Notes under the pieces: generated by a model | What the model saw: the letters and a program-made list of their open reading frames with translations, nothing else | Database searches by the model: none | What the model was told of the DNA's origin: nothing | Translations under genes and position numbers: made by a program | DNA from: Blastobasis lacticolella | Taxonomy: Eukaryota > Arthropoda > Insecta > Lepidoptera > Blastobasidae | NCBI GenBank assembly: GCA_905147135.1 | Contig: LR990041.1 | Span: 16,491,907 to 16,555,906 of the forward strand | Length of the DNA: 64,000 bases | Reading direction: 5' to 3' | Shown here: piece by piece, positions 38,001 to 42,080 of the stretch | How the letters are laid out: every line of letters starts with the position of its first letter | How positions within the stretch are numbered: the first letter of the stretch is position 1

Positions 38001-38307
38001 TAGTAGATAGTTACCTACATTTTCGGTCTGAAATTTATAAATAACAGTCATAGCCGGGCTTAAACATGTCTTGATGTCAACCTTTCGTCTAATTCAAGAC
38101 TGTCTTCCGCAGGTGTGGTTCAAGAACCGGCGCGCGAAGTGGCGCAAGCAGAAGCGGGAGGAGCAGGAGCGTCTGCGCAAGTTGCAGGAGGAGCGCGCAT
38201 GCGGCCGGGGCGCGCTGTGCCGGCCCGCGCCCCCCACCCCGCCCCCGCGGCCGCCCTCGCCGCGCCCCTATACCGACGACTCAGACTCCGACCTGGAAGT
38301 CGCCTGA
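1850..38307 (+). CDS. gsc: goosecoid homeodomain transcription factor (3 exons joined)
   Basis: Join 1850-2057, 8696-8934 and 38113-38307: 642 nt, 213 residues plus stop. Goosecoid is a paired-like, K50-class nuclear DNA-binding repressor that binds TAATCC-type sites and acts in head, foregut and brain patterning in insects. Seen here: an engrailed-homology repressor motif FTIDSIL at residues 35-41, proline- and histidine-rich linker, Tyr/Gly/Ala-rich segment at 71-100, homeodomain at about 104-163 (F8, W48, F49, K50, N51, R53 present), basic/Glu-rich extension and an acidic tail ending DSDSDLEVA. Splice phases match: 1/2 at the first junction, 0/0 at the second. Intron 2 falls between homeodomain residues 46 and 47, a common homeobox intron site. 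The first ATG in the open frame is used; ATG 1859 is the alternative. The protein is shorter than the fly protein (about 420 aa), from shorter low-complexity parts. Confidence 0.95.
2560..2800 (+). repeat. Lepidopteran interspersed repeat ending CAGCTAGT (Helitron-like?)
   Basis: This copy has a run of GTAGGGTAGGGTTAGGGTAGG-type units and ends GCCGGGCCAGCTAGT. The same layout (GTAGG-rich part, a CGAAG..GCGG part, then CTAGT or similar) occurs at 3060-3235, 17650-17825, 18110-18255, 20265-20458, 24745-24915 and 50090-50190. A CTAG terminus with a GC-rich stem just before it is what non-autonomous Helitron-like elements of Lepidoptera show. The class is an inference; the family relationship among copies is visible. 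Confidence 0.5.
3060..3235 (+). repeat. Second copy of the CGAAG..GCGGGTCG-tail repeat
   Basis: It contains CACGCAACGGATTTTGATGC, a shared internal block of this family, and ends GTGCGAAGCCGGGCGGGTCG. The 5' part is eroded. Confidence 0.5.
3471..3800 (+). repeat. tRNA-derived SINE, near full length
   Basis: The head carries a pol III A box TGGCCTAGTGG (3481-3491) and B box GGTTCGAATCC (3525-3535), so it is derived from a tRNA. The body continues through TTTTCTGAGTTATGTACA, an ACCGATGCTCTTACGGTGAG stretch and CATTCAGGCGACTGA to CGCTCCACTGTAATTACCTG. Related copies or pieces are at 19990, 28062, 32340, 35955, 37642, 51476, 52545, 53130, 54484 and 61263. It is not a working tRNA gene because the anticodon arm is disrupted and the sequence continues into the SINE body. 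Confidence 0.8.
4200..4500 (-). mobile_element. LINE 3' end (antisense), same family as 19545-19805
   Basis: The reverse complement reads GTCGTACAAGGCGACTAA, AAATGGGCAGCAG, CCAACCCGCCTGCCAA, CGTGGAGATTATGGCAA and TGGGCTGTGATGATGATT. The same order occurs on the + strand at 19545-19805. The GATGAT tail suits the 3' end of an RTE-like LINE. No coding capacity remains. Confidence 0.6.
5745..5870 (-). repeat. Left arm of a diverged inverted repeat pair
   Basis: The reverse complement aligns over about 120 bases with 6280-6405, sharing TTTTGTGGGTCTCCTAAA and the order ..CTAC..GTGG..TTTTT..ATAACCT... The arms are visibly diverged, so this may be two insertions of one family in opposite orientation rather than one foldback element. 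Confidence 0.5.
6050..6182 (+). mobile_element. RTE-clade reverse transcriptase fragment (3' thumb region)
   Basis: The + strand reads [17 protein letters not shown], then [20 protein letters not shown], the region after the RT palm in RTE-type pol. The same segment occurs in the longer minus-strand copy at 33340-34830. A GATGAT tail follows at 6199-6209, then the hairpin at 6207-6262. Confidence 0.7.
6207..6262. repeat. Perfect 26 bp inverted repeat with 4-nt loop
   Basis: Arms 6207-6232 and 6237-6262 are exactly complementary with spacer AGAC. It starts inside the GATGAT tail that follows the RTE fragment. A perfect arm pair amid decayed DNA implies a recent origin. Confidence 0.9.
6280..6405 (+). 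repeat. Right arm of a diverged inverted repeat pair
   Basis: Partner of 5745-5870. The block around TTTTGTGGGTCTCCTAAACG is the best conserved part. Together they bracket the RTE fragment and the perfect hairpin. Confidence 0.5.
6405..6560 (-). repeat. Antisense copy of the CGCAACGGATTTTGA repeat family
   Basis: The reverse complement contains TCTGTCTGTCTGTATATCCG, CACGCAACGGATTTTGACAC and GGAAGGTTTATGTG, blocks also seen at 20265-20458 and 24745-24915. No coding content. Confidence 0.5.
7015..7105 (+). mobile_element. LINE 3' tail with (GATGAT) microsatellite
   Basis: It contains GGGGGAGGCCTATGCCCAGC, AGTGGGTGTCTTCTGGCTGA and then a (GATGAT)n run to 7104. This sequence ends many RTE-like LINEs in moth genomes. 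Only the tail is present. Confidence 0.6.
7255..7565. promoter_or_regulatory. GC-rich island in goosecoid intron 1: candidate regulatory DNA
   Basis: Two GC-rich blocks (about 7270-7335 and 7445-7520) enclose an AT-rich centre, with none of the repeat families seen elsewhere in the window. It contains an E-box CACGTG (7538-7543) and homeodomain-type TAAT cores (CTAATGC). Position in the intron of a developmental regulator, together with lack of repeats, suggests an enhancer. This is inference only. Confidence 0.3.
7708..7740. repeat. 13 bp perfect hairpin
   Basis: Arms 7708-7720 (TTTCTATTTAGCA) and 7728-7740 are exact complements around a 7-nt GTTTTTT loop. No function is implied. Confidence 0.8.
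8592..8627. repeat. 15 bp perfect hairpin upstream of goosecoid exon 2
   Basis: Arms GTAGCACCGCGTAGC (8592-8606) and its exact complement (8613-8627) enclose a 6-nt loop. It lies about 70 nt before the exon 2 acceptor, near the branch-point zone, and could fold in the nascent transcript. Confidence 0.85.
8696..8934 (+). CDS. gsc: goosecoid exon 2 (most of homeodomain)
   Basis: Acceptor TTTTCAG ends at 8695 and donor GTATGT begins at 8935. The exon starts with CC, which completes the Ala codon begun in exon 1, then reads [20 protein letters not shown] and, after a PPPKRK stretch, homeodomain residues 1-46 ([20 protein letters not shown] and on to EERVE). The sequence [13 protein letters not shown] with [14 protein letters not shown] is the signature of goosecoid rather than of Otx or Pitx, which share K50. 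Reading past the donor gives an unrelated tail and a stop, as expected for intron sequence. Confidence 0.95.
9371..9429. repeat. 27 bp near-perfect hairpin in intron 2
   Basis: Arms 9371-9397 and 9403-9429 pair at 25 of 27 positions around a 5-nt loop. The shape resembles a short foldback. It is too short for a typical pre-miRNA, and no mature arm can be inferred. Confidence 0.75.
10070..10475 (+). mobile_element. Decayed RTE-type LINE pol fragment
   Basis: The + strand at about 10075-10115 reads [15 protein letters not shown], the post-RT motif of RTE-like pol proteins. Further on, near 10390, [11 protein letters not shown] resembles the RWRDDI block near the C-terminus. Stops and shifts lie between. 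The overlapping open frames at 10529-11005 have no recognisable content. Confidence 0.5.
11000..13545. other. Intron 2 stretch without recognised features
   Basis: AT-rich DNA with short chance frames on both strands. No splice-bounded exon, RT motif or clear repeat terminus was recognised. Bases 12700-12970 are more complex and less AT-rich, but I cannot assign them. Confidence 0.4.
14030..14750 (+). pseudogene. Myb/SANT-like (trihelix) protein pseudogene of Harbinger type
   Basis: A tiny first exon ATGACAACA (14030-14038) ends at donor GTAAGT. Exon 2 begins after TTCCAG at 14152 and reads [20 protein letters not shown], then [17 protein letters not shown]. The frame then stops at TAG 14269-14271, but the +1 frame continues [20 protein letters not shown] to about 14339. 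A third piece after TTTTCAG (14417) includes a GTGGGPSL motif, then a polar helical tail ([20 protein letters not shown]) at about 14607-14666. This order (helix block, W-containing block, GTGGGP, coiled tail) is that of Myb/SANT-like DNA-binding proteins found in insect Harbinger elements and their host relatives. At least one A-run frameshift and several stops make it non-functional. Confidence 0.6.
14498..14557. repeat. Perfect 28 bp inverted repeat with 4-nt loop inside pseudogene
   Basis: Arms 14498-14525 and 14530-14557 are exact complements with spacer ATTG. The left arm belongs to the coding-like [12 protein letters not shown] segment, so the right arm is best explained as an inverted copy made at the same place. 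Confidence 0.92.
15850..16330. promoter_or_regulatory. Repeat-poor GC-rich island in intron 2: candidate enhancer
   Basis: Complex sequence with GGCGAGGCGGCGGGCGTCGC next to homeodomain-type sites (TTAATTAAAT, TTTATTTATGG, GGCTAATGAG, TGCGGATAATGG), then a second GC block. None of the dispersed repeats in the window are present. The G8 run at 15944-15953 is simple sequence. Regulatory function is inferred from composition and position only. Confidence 0.35.
17115..17526. mobile_element. MITE, about 0.41 kb, copy 1
   Basis: The ends AATGAGGAGTTTTCCA and the complement of TGGAAAACTCCTCATT form inverted repeats that extend about 23 bp. The whole body matches 26710-27131 with few changes, including CATTCCTAACCACTCACTAG, GGTAATTGATAATCGCTT and CATGAAATCACTGCCACCAT. 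The 60-codon frame in copy 2 is broken here, so it is not a conserved gene. The superfamily is not determined. Confidence 0.7.
17650..17825 (+). repeat. CAGCTAGT-ended repeat, copy
   Basis: It starts near AAAGTCGCTTCCCGCCGTCTG and ends AGCGGCGGGCCAGCTAGTA. Same family as 2560-2800 and 24745-24915. Confidence 0.55.
18110..18255 (+). repeat. Tail-only copy of the same repeat family
   Basis: GTAGG-rich stretch (TTTAGGGTAGGTGTATAGTA) followed by CGCCGTGAAGTCGCGCCGGG. The terminal CTAGT is lost. Confidence 0.45.
18410..18595. repeat. Relative of the inner part of the MITE at 60634-61069
   Basis: It shares AGCACAAGTGTGC, TTTCCTTCTCTCAATACTA and GAGAGCACAC in the same order with 60750-60905. The terminal repeats of the larger MITE are not seen here, so the shared core may be an element in its own right. 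Confidence 0.5.
18600..19540. other. Intron 2 stretch without recognised features
   Basis: Nothing coding. A G11 homopolymer lies at about 18921-18931. The rest is unassigned, AT-rich sequence. Confidence 0.4.
19545..19805 (+). mobile_element. LINE 3' end, sense copy
   Basis: It carries GTCGTACAAGGCGACTAACG, CCAACCCGCCTGCCAAGCGT, GGAGATTATGGCAATAACCT, then GGGCTGTGATGATGATT. It matches the reverse complement of 4200-4500. The overlapping 73-codon frame at 19657 is not a gene. Confidence 0.6.
19990..20135 (-). repeat. Degraded tRNA-derived SINE, antisense
   Basis: It has ATCATCTTGGCGTCACTATC, AGAGCATCGGTTAGTGTTTA and GGTCACCGACGCTCTTA, which are the complement of the SINE tail, middle and head in order with large deletions. 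Confidence 0.6.
20265..20458 (+). repeat. Near-complete copy of the GCGAAGTCGCGGCGG repeat
   Basis: It runs from AACAAAGTAGCTTCTCGTCT through CTACGCAACGAATTTTAATT and ATAGATTGAGTGATTCAAGA to CGAAGTCGCGGCGGGTCCAT. Its structure lets shorter copies elsewhere be ordered. Confidence 0.55.
20800..21003 (+). mobile_element. LINE 3' end fragment
   Basis: It includes CTCGCCTGGTGTTGCTGATG, TCTATAGGCGGCGATGACCA and CTTTCCGTCAGGCCCGCTTG, then CTGTTTGTCTGCCGTATAAT and an A-rich end. The same tail occurs at 30200-30430, 54008-54130 and, inverted, at 51500-51720. It is the 3' end of a Jockey/CR1-type LINE. Confidence 0.55.
21195..21440 (-). mobile_element. LINE pol C-terminal fragment, antisense
   Basis: The minus-strand frame reads [20 protein letters not shown] then [20 protein letters not shown], the C-terminal block of a moth LINE pol (..MFAEA.ID.F..IIRKR.ASLL..). 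Truncated at both ends. Confidence 0.6.
21640..21800 (-). mobile_element. Jockey/CR1-type LINE 3' end, antisense
   Basis: The minus strand reads [20 protein letters not shown] then [15 protein letters not shown], the end of the pol ORF also present at 28935-29440, 54600-54945 and 59930-60080. Confidence 0.65.
22560..23260. mobile_element. Heavily decayed LINE 3' region
   Basis: Pieces such as CCTACGCTGCGACTT, CTTTGGTTCTGCGG, CGTGGCCTGCC and ATTGCCACTTCAATCTTACG follow the order of a common insect LINE tail. The sequence that follows (CGCACTCTGAGTGATCCTGA, TTCTTATGAGACCCTTCGTG) fits more of the same ORF in antisense. Too decayed for exact limits; a similar CCAGCCCACTGCCACTTCAA block lies at 23791-23810. 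Confidence 0.4.
23913..24562. mobile_element. MITE, 650 bp, with palindromic terminal inverted repeats
   Basis: The outer 32 bp match at 31 positions in inverted orientation (left begins GCGGATACTACACACACG, right ends with the complement of GCGAATACTACACACACG). Each end contains the perfect palindrome CACGATATATATCGTG, followed by more ATCGTGAT-type units, so both ends can fold on themselves. A 71-codon minus frame (24082-24297) lies inside without a convincing match. Target duplication is not clear. Confidence 0.7.
24745..24915 (+). repeat. Copy of the GCTTCCCGCCGTCTGTC-to-CACTAGT repeat
   Basis: AAAGTCGCTTCCCGCCGTCT at the start, ATAGATTGAGTGAAGATAAA in the middle, AACGAAGTCGTGGTCCACTA at the end. 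Same family as 20265-20458. Confidence 0.55.
25050..25480. promoter_or_regulatory. Complex repeat-poor island in intron 2: candidate regulatory DNA
   Basis: Mixed-composition sequence with a GC core at 25140-25215 and without any repeat family of the window. Long frames on both strands here (24910-25356 minus, 24983-25261 plus) overlap each other and lack any domain, as expected for a GC-rich non-coding island. Function inferred only. Confidence 0.3.
26710..27131. mobile_element. MITE, about 0.42 kb, copy 2
   Basis: Full-length partner of 17115-17526 in the same orientation. The left end has two changes in the terminal repeat (AATGAGCAGCTTTCCA). A 60-codon frame at 26903-27085 is open here but disrupted in copy 1, so it is probably chance. 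Confidence 0.7.
27240..27900. promoter_or_regulatory. GC-rich, TAAT-containing island in intron 2: candidate enhancer
   Basis: GC blocks at 27360-27400 and 27480-27530 alternate with AT-rich homeodomain-type sites (AATTAACTATTATTTTG, GGTAATTGATACG, TAATATTGACTAATGCATTT, GGCTAATGGGG). No dispersed repeats. Many short frames on both strands have no domain content. Regulatory role is inferred. Confidence 0.35.
28062..28152 (+). repeat. SINE 3' fragment
   Basis: CCTGGATCATGGTCAAGGTA followed by GGGCCCTCGCGCGCAGGAGC and GACATTAACG, the tail of the tRNA-derived SINE. Confidence 0.6.
28430..28765. promoter_or_regulatory. Dense homeodomain-site cluster plus GC block: candidate enhancer
   Basis: TCCGCCAATTACTTAAACGA, AATTCAAATTAATTCGACAT, GTCCATTAATAAATCAC and CGTAATTGTAATCTCAAAC occur within about 150 bp, followed by GC-rich sequence at 28650-28745. 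No repeat family of the window is present. The density of ATTA/TAAT cores fits developmental enhancer DNA. Inference. Confidence 0.35.
28935..29440 (+). mobile_element. Jockey/CR1-type LINE, pol C-terminus and 3' end
   Basis: The frame from 28941 reads [20 protein letters not shown], then [20 protein letters not shown], the conserved C-terminal region of this LINE's RT protein (normally ..MEYC.HLW.GA... SLEHRR.V). It continues, with a frameshift near 29279, into [20 protein letters not shown] and a GCCGCATCGTCACTTACCAT tail. It is 5' truncated, as is usual for LINE copies. Confidence 0.75.
29640..30090. other. GC-rich stretch with overlapping frames, not recognised
   Basis: Frames of 75-113 codons are open on five of the six reading frames at once. 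That is expected of GC-rich sequence lacking stops, not of a gene. No domain, signal peptide or splice pattern stands out. It ends with AATAAAGTTTCAATGTAATA (30061-30080), which resembles a transcript 3' end. It could be a decayed retrocopy or LINE part. Confidence 0.3.
30200..30430 (+). mobile_element. Jockey/CR1-type LINE 3' end
   Basis: The frame reads [20 protein letters not shown] sequence with frameshifts, then [20 protein letters not shown], the last part of a LINE pol. The tail GCCTGTCTGTCTGCCGGATA, then an A run, is shared with 20800-21003 and 54008-54130. Confidence 0.6.
30655..30870 (+). repeat. Two diverged tandem units
   Basis: Units at 30655-30745 and 30770-30862 share AACGAGCCTA, GTTTAGGAGTTCCTA, CTTCCGG/CTTCCGT and ATTAGATCC/ATCAGATCC in the same order. 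The unit resembles part of the repeat found at 39840-39990 and 46840-46900 (GATCTGATGATGGAG..GGAAG, antisense). Confidence 0.5.
31250..31510. promoter_or_regulatory. Repeat-poor island in intron 2: candidate regulatory DNA
   Basis: Complex sequence, with ATGCATGCATTTATACCGCG and CACGTG within GTCACGTGTAAAAC. No repeats or domains. Inference from position and composition only. Confidence 0.25.
32340..32420 (+). repeat. SINE 3' fragment
   Basis: Keeps TTATGGTCAAGTCGGACGCA, GGGCCTTCCCGCGCGGGAGC and GCCAAGATGATTAT, the last 80 bases of the tRNA-derived SINE. Confidence 0.6.
32560..32720. promoter_or_regulatory. Small complex island: candidate regulatory DNA
   Basis: ACGCATCGTGCTGCGCGCGA, TTACAGCGCCATTTATGCCA and GGCATCGATCCTCTAAATAA occur without any repeat family. 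CCATTTATG resembles a Caudal/AbdB-class site. Low confidence. Confidence 0.25.
33302..33331. repeat. Perfect 13 bp hairpin at RTE 3' boundary
   Basis: Arms AATATGGTGTATT (33302-33314) and its exact complement (33319-33331) surround a 4-nt TAGT loop. The RTE copy's 3' end begins immediately after, at about 33335. Confidence 0.85.
33335..34830 (-). mobile_element. RTE-clade LINE pol, 5'-truncated, broken, with nested insertion
   Basis: Read on the minus strand: RT motif [14 protein letters not shown] (about 34735), [25 protein letters not shown] (about 34480), then [21 protein letters not shown] one-base loss near 34128 moves the frame into [20 protein letters not shown] and [16 protein letters not shown]. 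After the insertion at 33558-33911 the protein resumes as [20 protein letters not shown], then [20 protein letters not shown]. An in-frame TAG near 34715 and the frameshift make it dead. The endonuclease part is missing. Same family as 6050-6182. Confidence 0.85.
33558..33911 (+). mobile_element. Insertion with (AAAT) tail nested in the RTE copy
   Basis: The RTE frame is interrupted between GGATAT and its continuation. ATATCC occurs on both sides (33552-33557 and 33912-33917) as a target duplication. The insert ends TTTTAAATAAATAAATAATA, a short A-rich repeat tail, so it inserted as a non-LTR or SINE-like retrocopy in + orientation. No coding frame of note. Confidence 0.65.
35290..35790. promoter_or_regulatory. 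Long repeat-poor GC-rich island in intron 2: candidate enhancer
   Basis: About 0.5 kb of complex DNA with homeodomain-type sites (TTTAATGGCAGC, GTAATTTCTAATTGTTCG, GTTAATGGCCC, GCAATTAACTCC). Frames open on both strands (35295-35669 and 35360-35611 minus, 35508-35705 plus) overlap and show no domain. It is the largest such block in intron 2 and lies 2.4 kb before exon 3. Inferred. Confidence 0.4.
35955..36030 (+). repeat. Decayed SINE 3' fragment
   Basis: CCTGATCTGACAAATAGTGG and CGGGCCTTCGTGCTTTCGGG correspond to the SINE tail with several changes. Confidence 0.45.
36700..37100. promoter_or_regulatory. Repeat-poor island near exon 3: candidate regulatory DNA
   Basis: Complex sequence from GGCGTGTGAAGCGTCTGAAT to about 37090, including GCGGCATTGTTGCCAAACTG, ATTGTCCGCAATGATGGCC and GACATTGTAATCGACCG. 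ACATTGTAATC holds an HMG-like core next to a K50-type TAATC site. Frames on both strands have no domain. Inferred. Confidence 0.35.
37642..37972 (+). repeat. tRNA-derived SINE with deletion between A and B boxes
   Basis: GGAGCGTCGGTGGCCTAGTG is followed after only a few bases by GGATTCGAATCCCACTGCCG, so the anticodon part is gone. The body and tail (CACATTCAGGCGACTGAA, CAACCGGGATATTAACGCCA, AGATGATTAT) are complete. It lies 140 bp before goosecoid exon 3. Confidence 0.75.
38113..38307 (+). CDS. gsc: goosecoid exon 3 (homeodomain helix 3 and C-terminus)
   Basis: Acceptor CTTCCGCAG ends at 38112. The exon begins [20 protein letters not shown], the rest of recognition helix 3 with Lys at position 50, in phase 0 with exon 2. 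It continues with a Glu/Arg-rich segment, a Pro-rich stretch and an acidic DSDSDLEVA end, then TGA at 38305-38307. No other exon is needed to complete the protein. Confidence 0.95.
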   Translation: MWFKNRRAKWRKQKREEQERLRKLQEERACGRGALCRPAPPTPPPRPPSPRPYTDDSDSDLEVA

Positions 38308-38745
38308 ACCAAATGACTATTCATGTCGCGATTGTCGACGTGTACTAGTGCTTGGCCGTCAGTGTTACAAACGTTTCAAACGGAGTGTGCAACAAACGAA
38401 CGAGGCAAACGGATTTTTTTTTAATAAACGATGCGAATTGAAGTGCGGGAGAAACGAAACTGGCCAATACGTGTGAACGATAGACCAGAATGTTCCACAC
38501 GCAAACCGAGTGTAAACTAGGTAGAGGTAGATAGACGCAATTATTGGCGTCAATATTCCAAACACGAATTGAAGTGCGCGGCCATCAATGTTAAAACGAT
38601 TGACGTCATCAATCAAAGCACAAAACTGATAATAACTTTAGCCATGAAGGTAGCCATTTCGACAACCTGGGCCGTAGTTAGTGAAATTTTTTAACTGAAA
38701 AGTGAAGTGACTCTAACGTAAATGAGATAGCGAAACAAAAATAAA
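38308..38745 (+). terminator. gsc: goosecoid 3' UTR with candidate poly(A) signals
   Basis: Two AATAAA hexamers follow the stop, at 38423-38428 (just after a T run) and at 38740-38745. Either could direct cleavage. The stretch holds no repeat that I recognise and no coding frame. The true 3' end cannot be chosen without transcript data. Confidence 0.4.
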
Positions 38746-39527
38746 TTAGACATAAATCTAAACTATTTTAGCGTAGGTATAGGCACTTACCTAAATACTT
38801 ATATATACATAACATAATGAAAGTACTTACCTACATTGCATATTGTTATAAGCAAGTTTTGTGTAATATATTGGTCTTAATATTGTGTAAATTGAATTCC
38901 TATAATGTTCCGGTGTAACTGTAATAATCAATTGTGTAGCATAGATATATAAATTACCTGGTACTAAAAAGTCATAAAGTAGGGAAATTATAATGTACCT
39001 ACTATCGAAATACGCAATAACTGTGTTACTTGACTATCCTGTATCTATTCTAACGTAGATTATCACTTGTCCAATTTCTGTAAAAAATACCTAAGCGGAA
39101 CCTGCTGAACCTACCTCAACTTTATATAATATACTTTATTTTCAGGTCATTTATTTCTCGAATGGGAAACTTTAATTAAGACCTAATTAGATATTTAGGC
39201 CGCATCGTCACTTACCGCTAGGTTAGATGGCGGCCAAATAATAAATAAAAGAGAGAATTAATCAATAAAAAATACGTTTTGAGTATCCATTGCCATTGCA
39301 ACGCTTTTCCTTGGAAAACAACATGTTTTTTTGCAATAGAAGTAAAATAAATTTTCTTGGGTACAGTTACTTGACAATTATTTTAAACCGAATGTTGTGG
39401 AAAAGTTTTTTAGCTGCTAACTAATTACGTTATAAATCCTTGTACAAAAATATGAGCTAATTTATAGGCGGCCATTTAATGAGTTTCCACGGGAGATACG
39501 TCAGCACAAAATAGAAAACTAACAAAA
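38746..39527. other. Intergenic stretch after goosecoid
   Basis: AT-rich and mostly unassigned. A LINE tail relic, GGCCGCATCGTCACTTACCG with AGATGGCGGCCAAATAATAA, lies at 39197-39246. Confidence 0.45.
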
Positions 39528-39990
39528 GGTCCACTCCCGTTTTCTTCGAAAATTATTACCTAAACTTGCCGACTCACTAGGGTTGCTACTGTATTTATTC
39601 AGAATTTTGAAAAGAATATTTAAAAGATCGAATTGATTTTTAAAGATCGTTCACAATAACATGTGCCTTCAAAGGACCAATATCTAATCCTTGCCATAAT
39701 GTGATCATAATTGCTTCCCAAGCTGTTCAGATTGTGTTCAAATATATTAGATTTTCCATACCAGCTTCAGACATTATGCCTTTAGTAGGCGTAATAATAA
39801 ACTAGTGTTTATTCACTTTTTAAAATGCATCGCCACCTGTTTATATCATCAGACCCTGAGAATAACCTTTCCCTGACCTGTGATTTAACCCACTTCCCGG
39901 TAAACAATTGAATTGAAAATTTGATACACATTATGGTATTAGTCAGTTGATCTGATGATGGAGAAGGAAGGTGGTCAGCGATTTTTTTTA
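39528..39990. repeat. Repeat copy starting AGGTCCACTCCCG
   Basis: The block GGTCCACTCCCG, then CTTGCCGACTCACTAGGGTT and GCTACTGTAT, matches 46191-46260. The far end, GATCTGATGATGGAGAAGGA, matches 46848-46870. Both copies are about 0.45-0.7 kb, so they are two members of one family. Confidence 0.5.
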
Positions 39991-40059
39991 TATTAGACTA
40001 GTCAGGCATTTCCGACTAGAAACCATTAAGGTGGCCATTACGGTTTCTTATTCTGTTAA

Positions 40060-40270
40060 AAACTGTCACGTGGTTCCTGAACCTATTCAACCAGTTCTAG
40101 GGTATCTAGCGGAAGACCTTAGTCAACCTCGCTTCATCATCGGCATTAGAACTCGTAGCGATGCAGAAGTTCCATTAGCCTCAAAGTCTGAAGTGGTCAC
40201 CCATCAGTCCCCTCCCCTCCCGGATCCGATAAGTGTCTGACGTGTTTGTGGTTGTGTAAATAAAATAAAA
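40060..40270 (+). repeat. Repeat fragment with A-rich tail just 5' of the LINE
   Basis: TAGCGGAAGACCTTAGTCAACC followed by CGCTTC recurs, with one change, at 52829-52855. It ends AAATAAAATAAAATAAATTT, an A-rich tail as in retroposed sequences. Confidence 0.45.
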
Positions 40271-40576
40271 TAAATTTTAATTTAAATTAAAAATCAAATA
40301 TTTCTTAGAAGTACCAGGTGAGCAGAAGAACAGAAAGGTGTAAATCGAGCCTACGGTTGAGTGAGTGAGACAAACAACTGTGATAACTACACTACCGTCT
40401 ACCCCGTTCAGTACCTACCCTATACAAGCTACCAATCGCAGATTGCTACAGCATACGCTCCGCCCTACAAGAGACAGCCATTTCTATTTATTAGACCACG
40501 CCCATTTTGATATTAATTTTGCCGACGGCGCGTGCGCATCATTTAGGCCTACAGGCGTATTCTACAATAATATAAA

Positions 40577-41515
40577 ATGTCAACTCCGAGAACACCACCA
40601 CCGGCGATGAATCTGGATGTACCTACCAACCTAACCCAGGCCAATTCGGACCCAGTATTAAGCACGCAGCCCACTGATACCGAAAAAAAGGACATTATTA
40701 TAAAAACTCGTAGGACGCGAAGGCAGTTAGAGGCTGAACAGCAGGAAAATCCCACCACCGACAACACCATCATTCTCTCCGAGATTAACAAACTATTCGC
40801 CAACTTTGAACGTGCACAAAATTCAAAATTCGAATCCTTGAATACAACAATGCGCAACTTGTTAGAACAAAACAATAAGATACAGGAATCCGTTACATTT
40901 TTCTCACAAAAGTACGACGAATTGGTGGAACGACTGGACAGTTCGGAAAGGGTAAACTCTAAGTTAAAAGTACGGGTAAATCAGTTAGAATCAAAAATAG
41001 ATTACATAGAACGTCACTCACGATCGGCCATGGTAGAAATAAATAATTTTCCCGTCTATGAACCGGAAACCAAAGACTCCCTTAGCTCCAAATTGTCCAC
41101 GATTGGTGACGTTATAAACCAGTCAATACAAACGACTGACATTAAGAATATATTCAGAATGAAGCCGAATAAAGAGCACTCAGTAACTGGTACAGTGTTA
41201 GTGGAGTTTAACTCTGTATTATCGAAGGAAAACTTCATGAGAGCCAGCAAGTCTTTTAACAAATCGCATAGAAACGCCCAACTCTCAACTACTCACCTCA
41301 AACTAGCTGGACCACCAAGACCCATCTACATCACCGAGTCATTGTCTACTGCTGGGAAACACCTATTCTATCTCGGCCGCAAACTACAAAGAGAACAGAA
41401 GTGTGTTGCCTGTTGGTCTTTTCGAGGAAATATATTTTTGAAGAAAACAGCAGAGTCGAAACCCATCTTAATCAACTCCGAAGCGGACCTTCAAAAATTA
41501 TCTATTTTACAATGA
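40577..41515 (+). CDS. LINE ORF1 protein with coiled coil and FP25K-like domain
   Basis: 312 residues. Residues 1-50 are Pro/Thr-rich and disordered. Residues 70-150 form a long heptad-rich helix (ILSEINKLFANFERAQNSKF through SKLKVRVNQLESKIDYIERH), a likely trimerising coiled coil. Residues 150-312 (VEINNFPVYEPETKDSL, IYITESLSTAGKHLFYLGRK, SEADLQKL) match the pattern of the FP25K-like C-terminal domain found in many insect LINE ORF1 proteins and related to a baculovirus protein. Such ORF1 proteins coat element RNA in the cytoplasmic RNP. No zinc knuckle is present. The start ATG is the first in the frame. Confidence 0.8.
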   Translation: MSTPRTPPPAMNLDVPTNLTQANSDPVLSTQPTDTEKKDIIIKTRRTRRQLEAEQQENPTTDNTIILSEINKLFANFERAQNSKFESLNTTMRNLLEQNNKIQESVTFFSQKYDELVERLDSSERVNSKLKVRVNQLESKIDYIERHSRSAMVEINNFPVYEPETKDSLSSKLSTIGDVINQSIQTTDIKNIFRMKPNKEHSVTGTVLVEFNSVLSKENFMRASKSFNKSHRNAQLSTTHLKLAGPPRPIYITESLSTAGKHLFYLGRKLQREQKCVACWSFRGNIFLKKTAESKPILINSEADLQKLSILQ

Positions 41516-42080
41516 CTTTTAGTGCTTTTAGGAGCCATTTATGTCTATGTCCTGGCTTACCCTACTCATTTGTACCATTCGGATTGTATTTCTTGTAATT
41601 CTACACATCACACTACACCCATCTCATACACTACACATAACCAAACATACACACTCATAAATTATCCCTTGTTAGTTAGTTCGCATTGTCGGTATTCGTC
41701 GGACGGTCGTAGGAGAATTCCGTGTTGTAAATATTTCGCAACTTTGTCCTATAACATTTGTCGTGTTTATATTATGAAACTTAATATAGTTATAGGTCAA
41801 ACCACCATACATCTTCTATCGATTAAAAACTGTTATCTAATGTCATTCTACCCCCAAACTAAAATTAATTTTTCAATGTTGGCCTACAGTAATAATGACT
41901 GCCTTACTCGTTTTGTTAACCATAATGGATCTATTGCGACAACTACCCTATTGCCACTGTTATTACTATTGATAAATATGTGTCATTTGTTGTTAAATTA
42001 CCCACACATAAAAATTCGGTCACATCGATGAAATAACGACGGAAATTGATGATGTTAAGGTGGCTGTGTCTTCTACGTGT
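41516..42080 (+). other. LINE inter-ORF region
   Basis: Contains a 169-codon frame (41522-42031) with low-complexity Tyr/His/Leu-rich composition and no domain; probably not a protein. The ORF2 frame is open from 42012 without an ATG until 42081. Part of this stretch might be translated if ORF2 starts by reinitiation or at a non-ATG codon. Confidence 0.4.

Noticed and set aside
41522..42031. 169-codon frame between the two LINE ORFs
   Set aside because: Low-complexity composition, no domain, overlaps the inter-ORF spacer; relatives of this LINE class have two ORFs.
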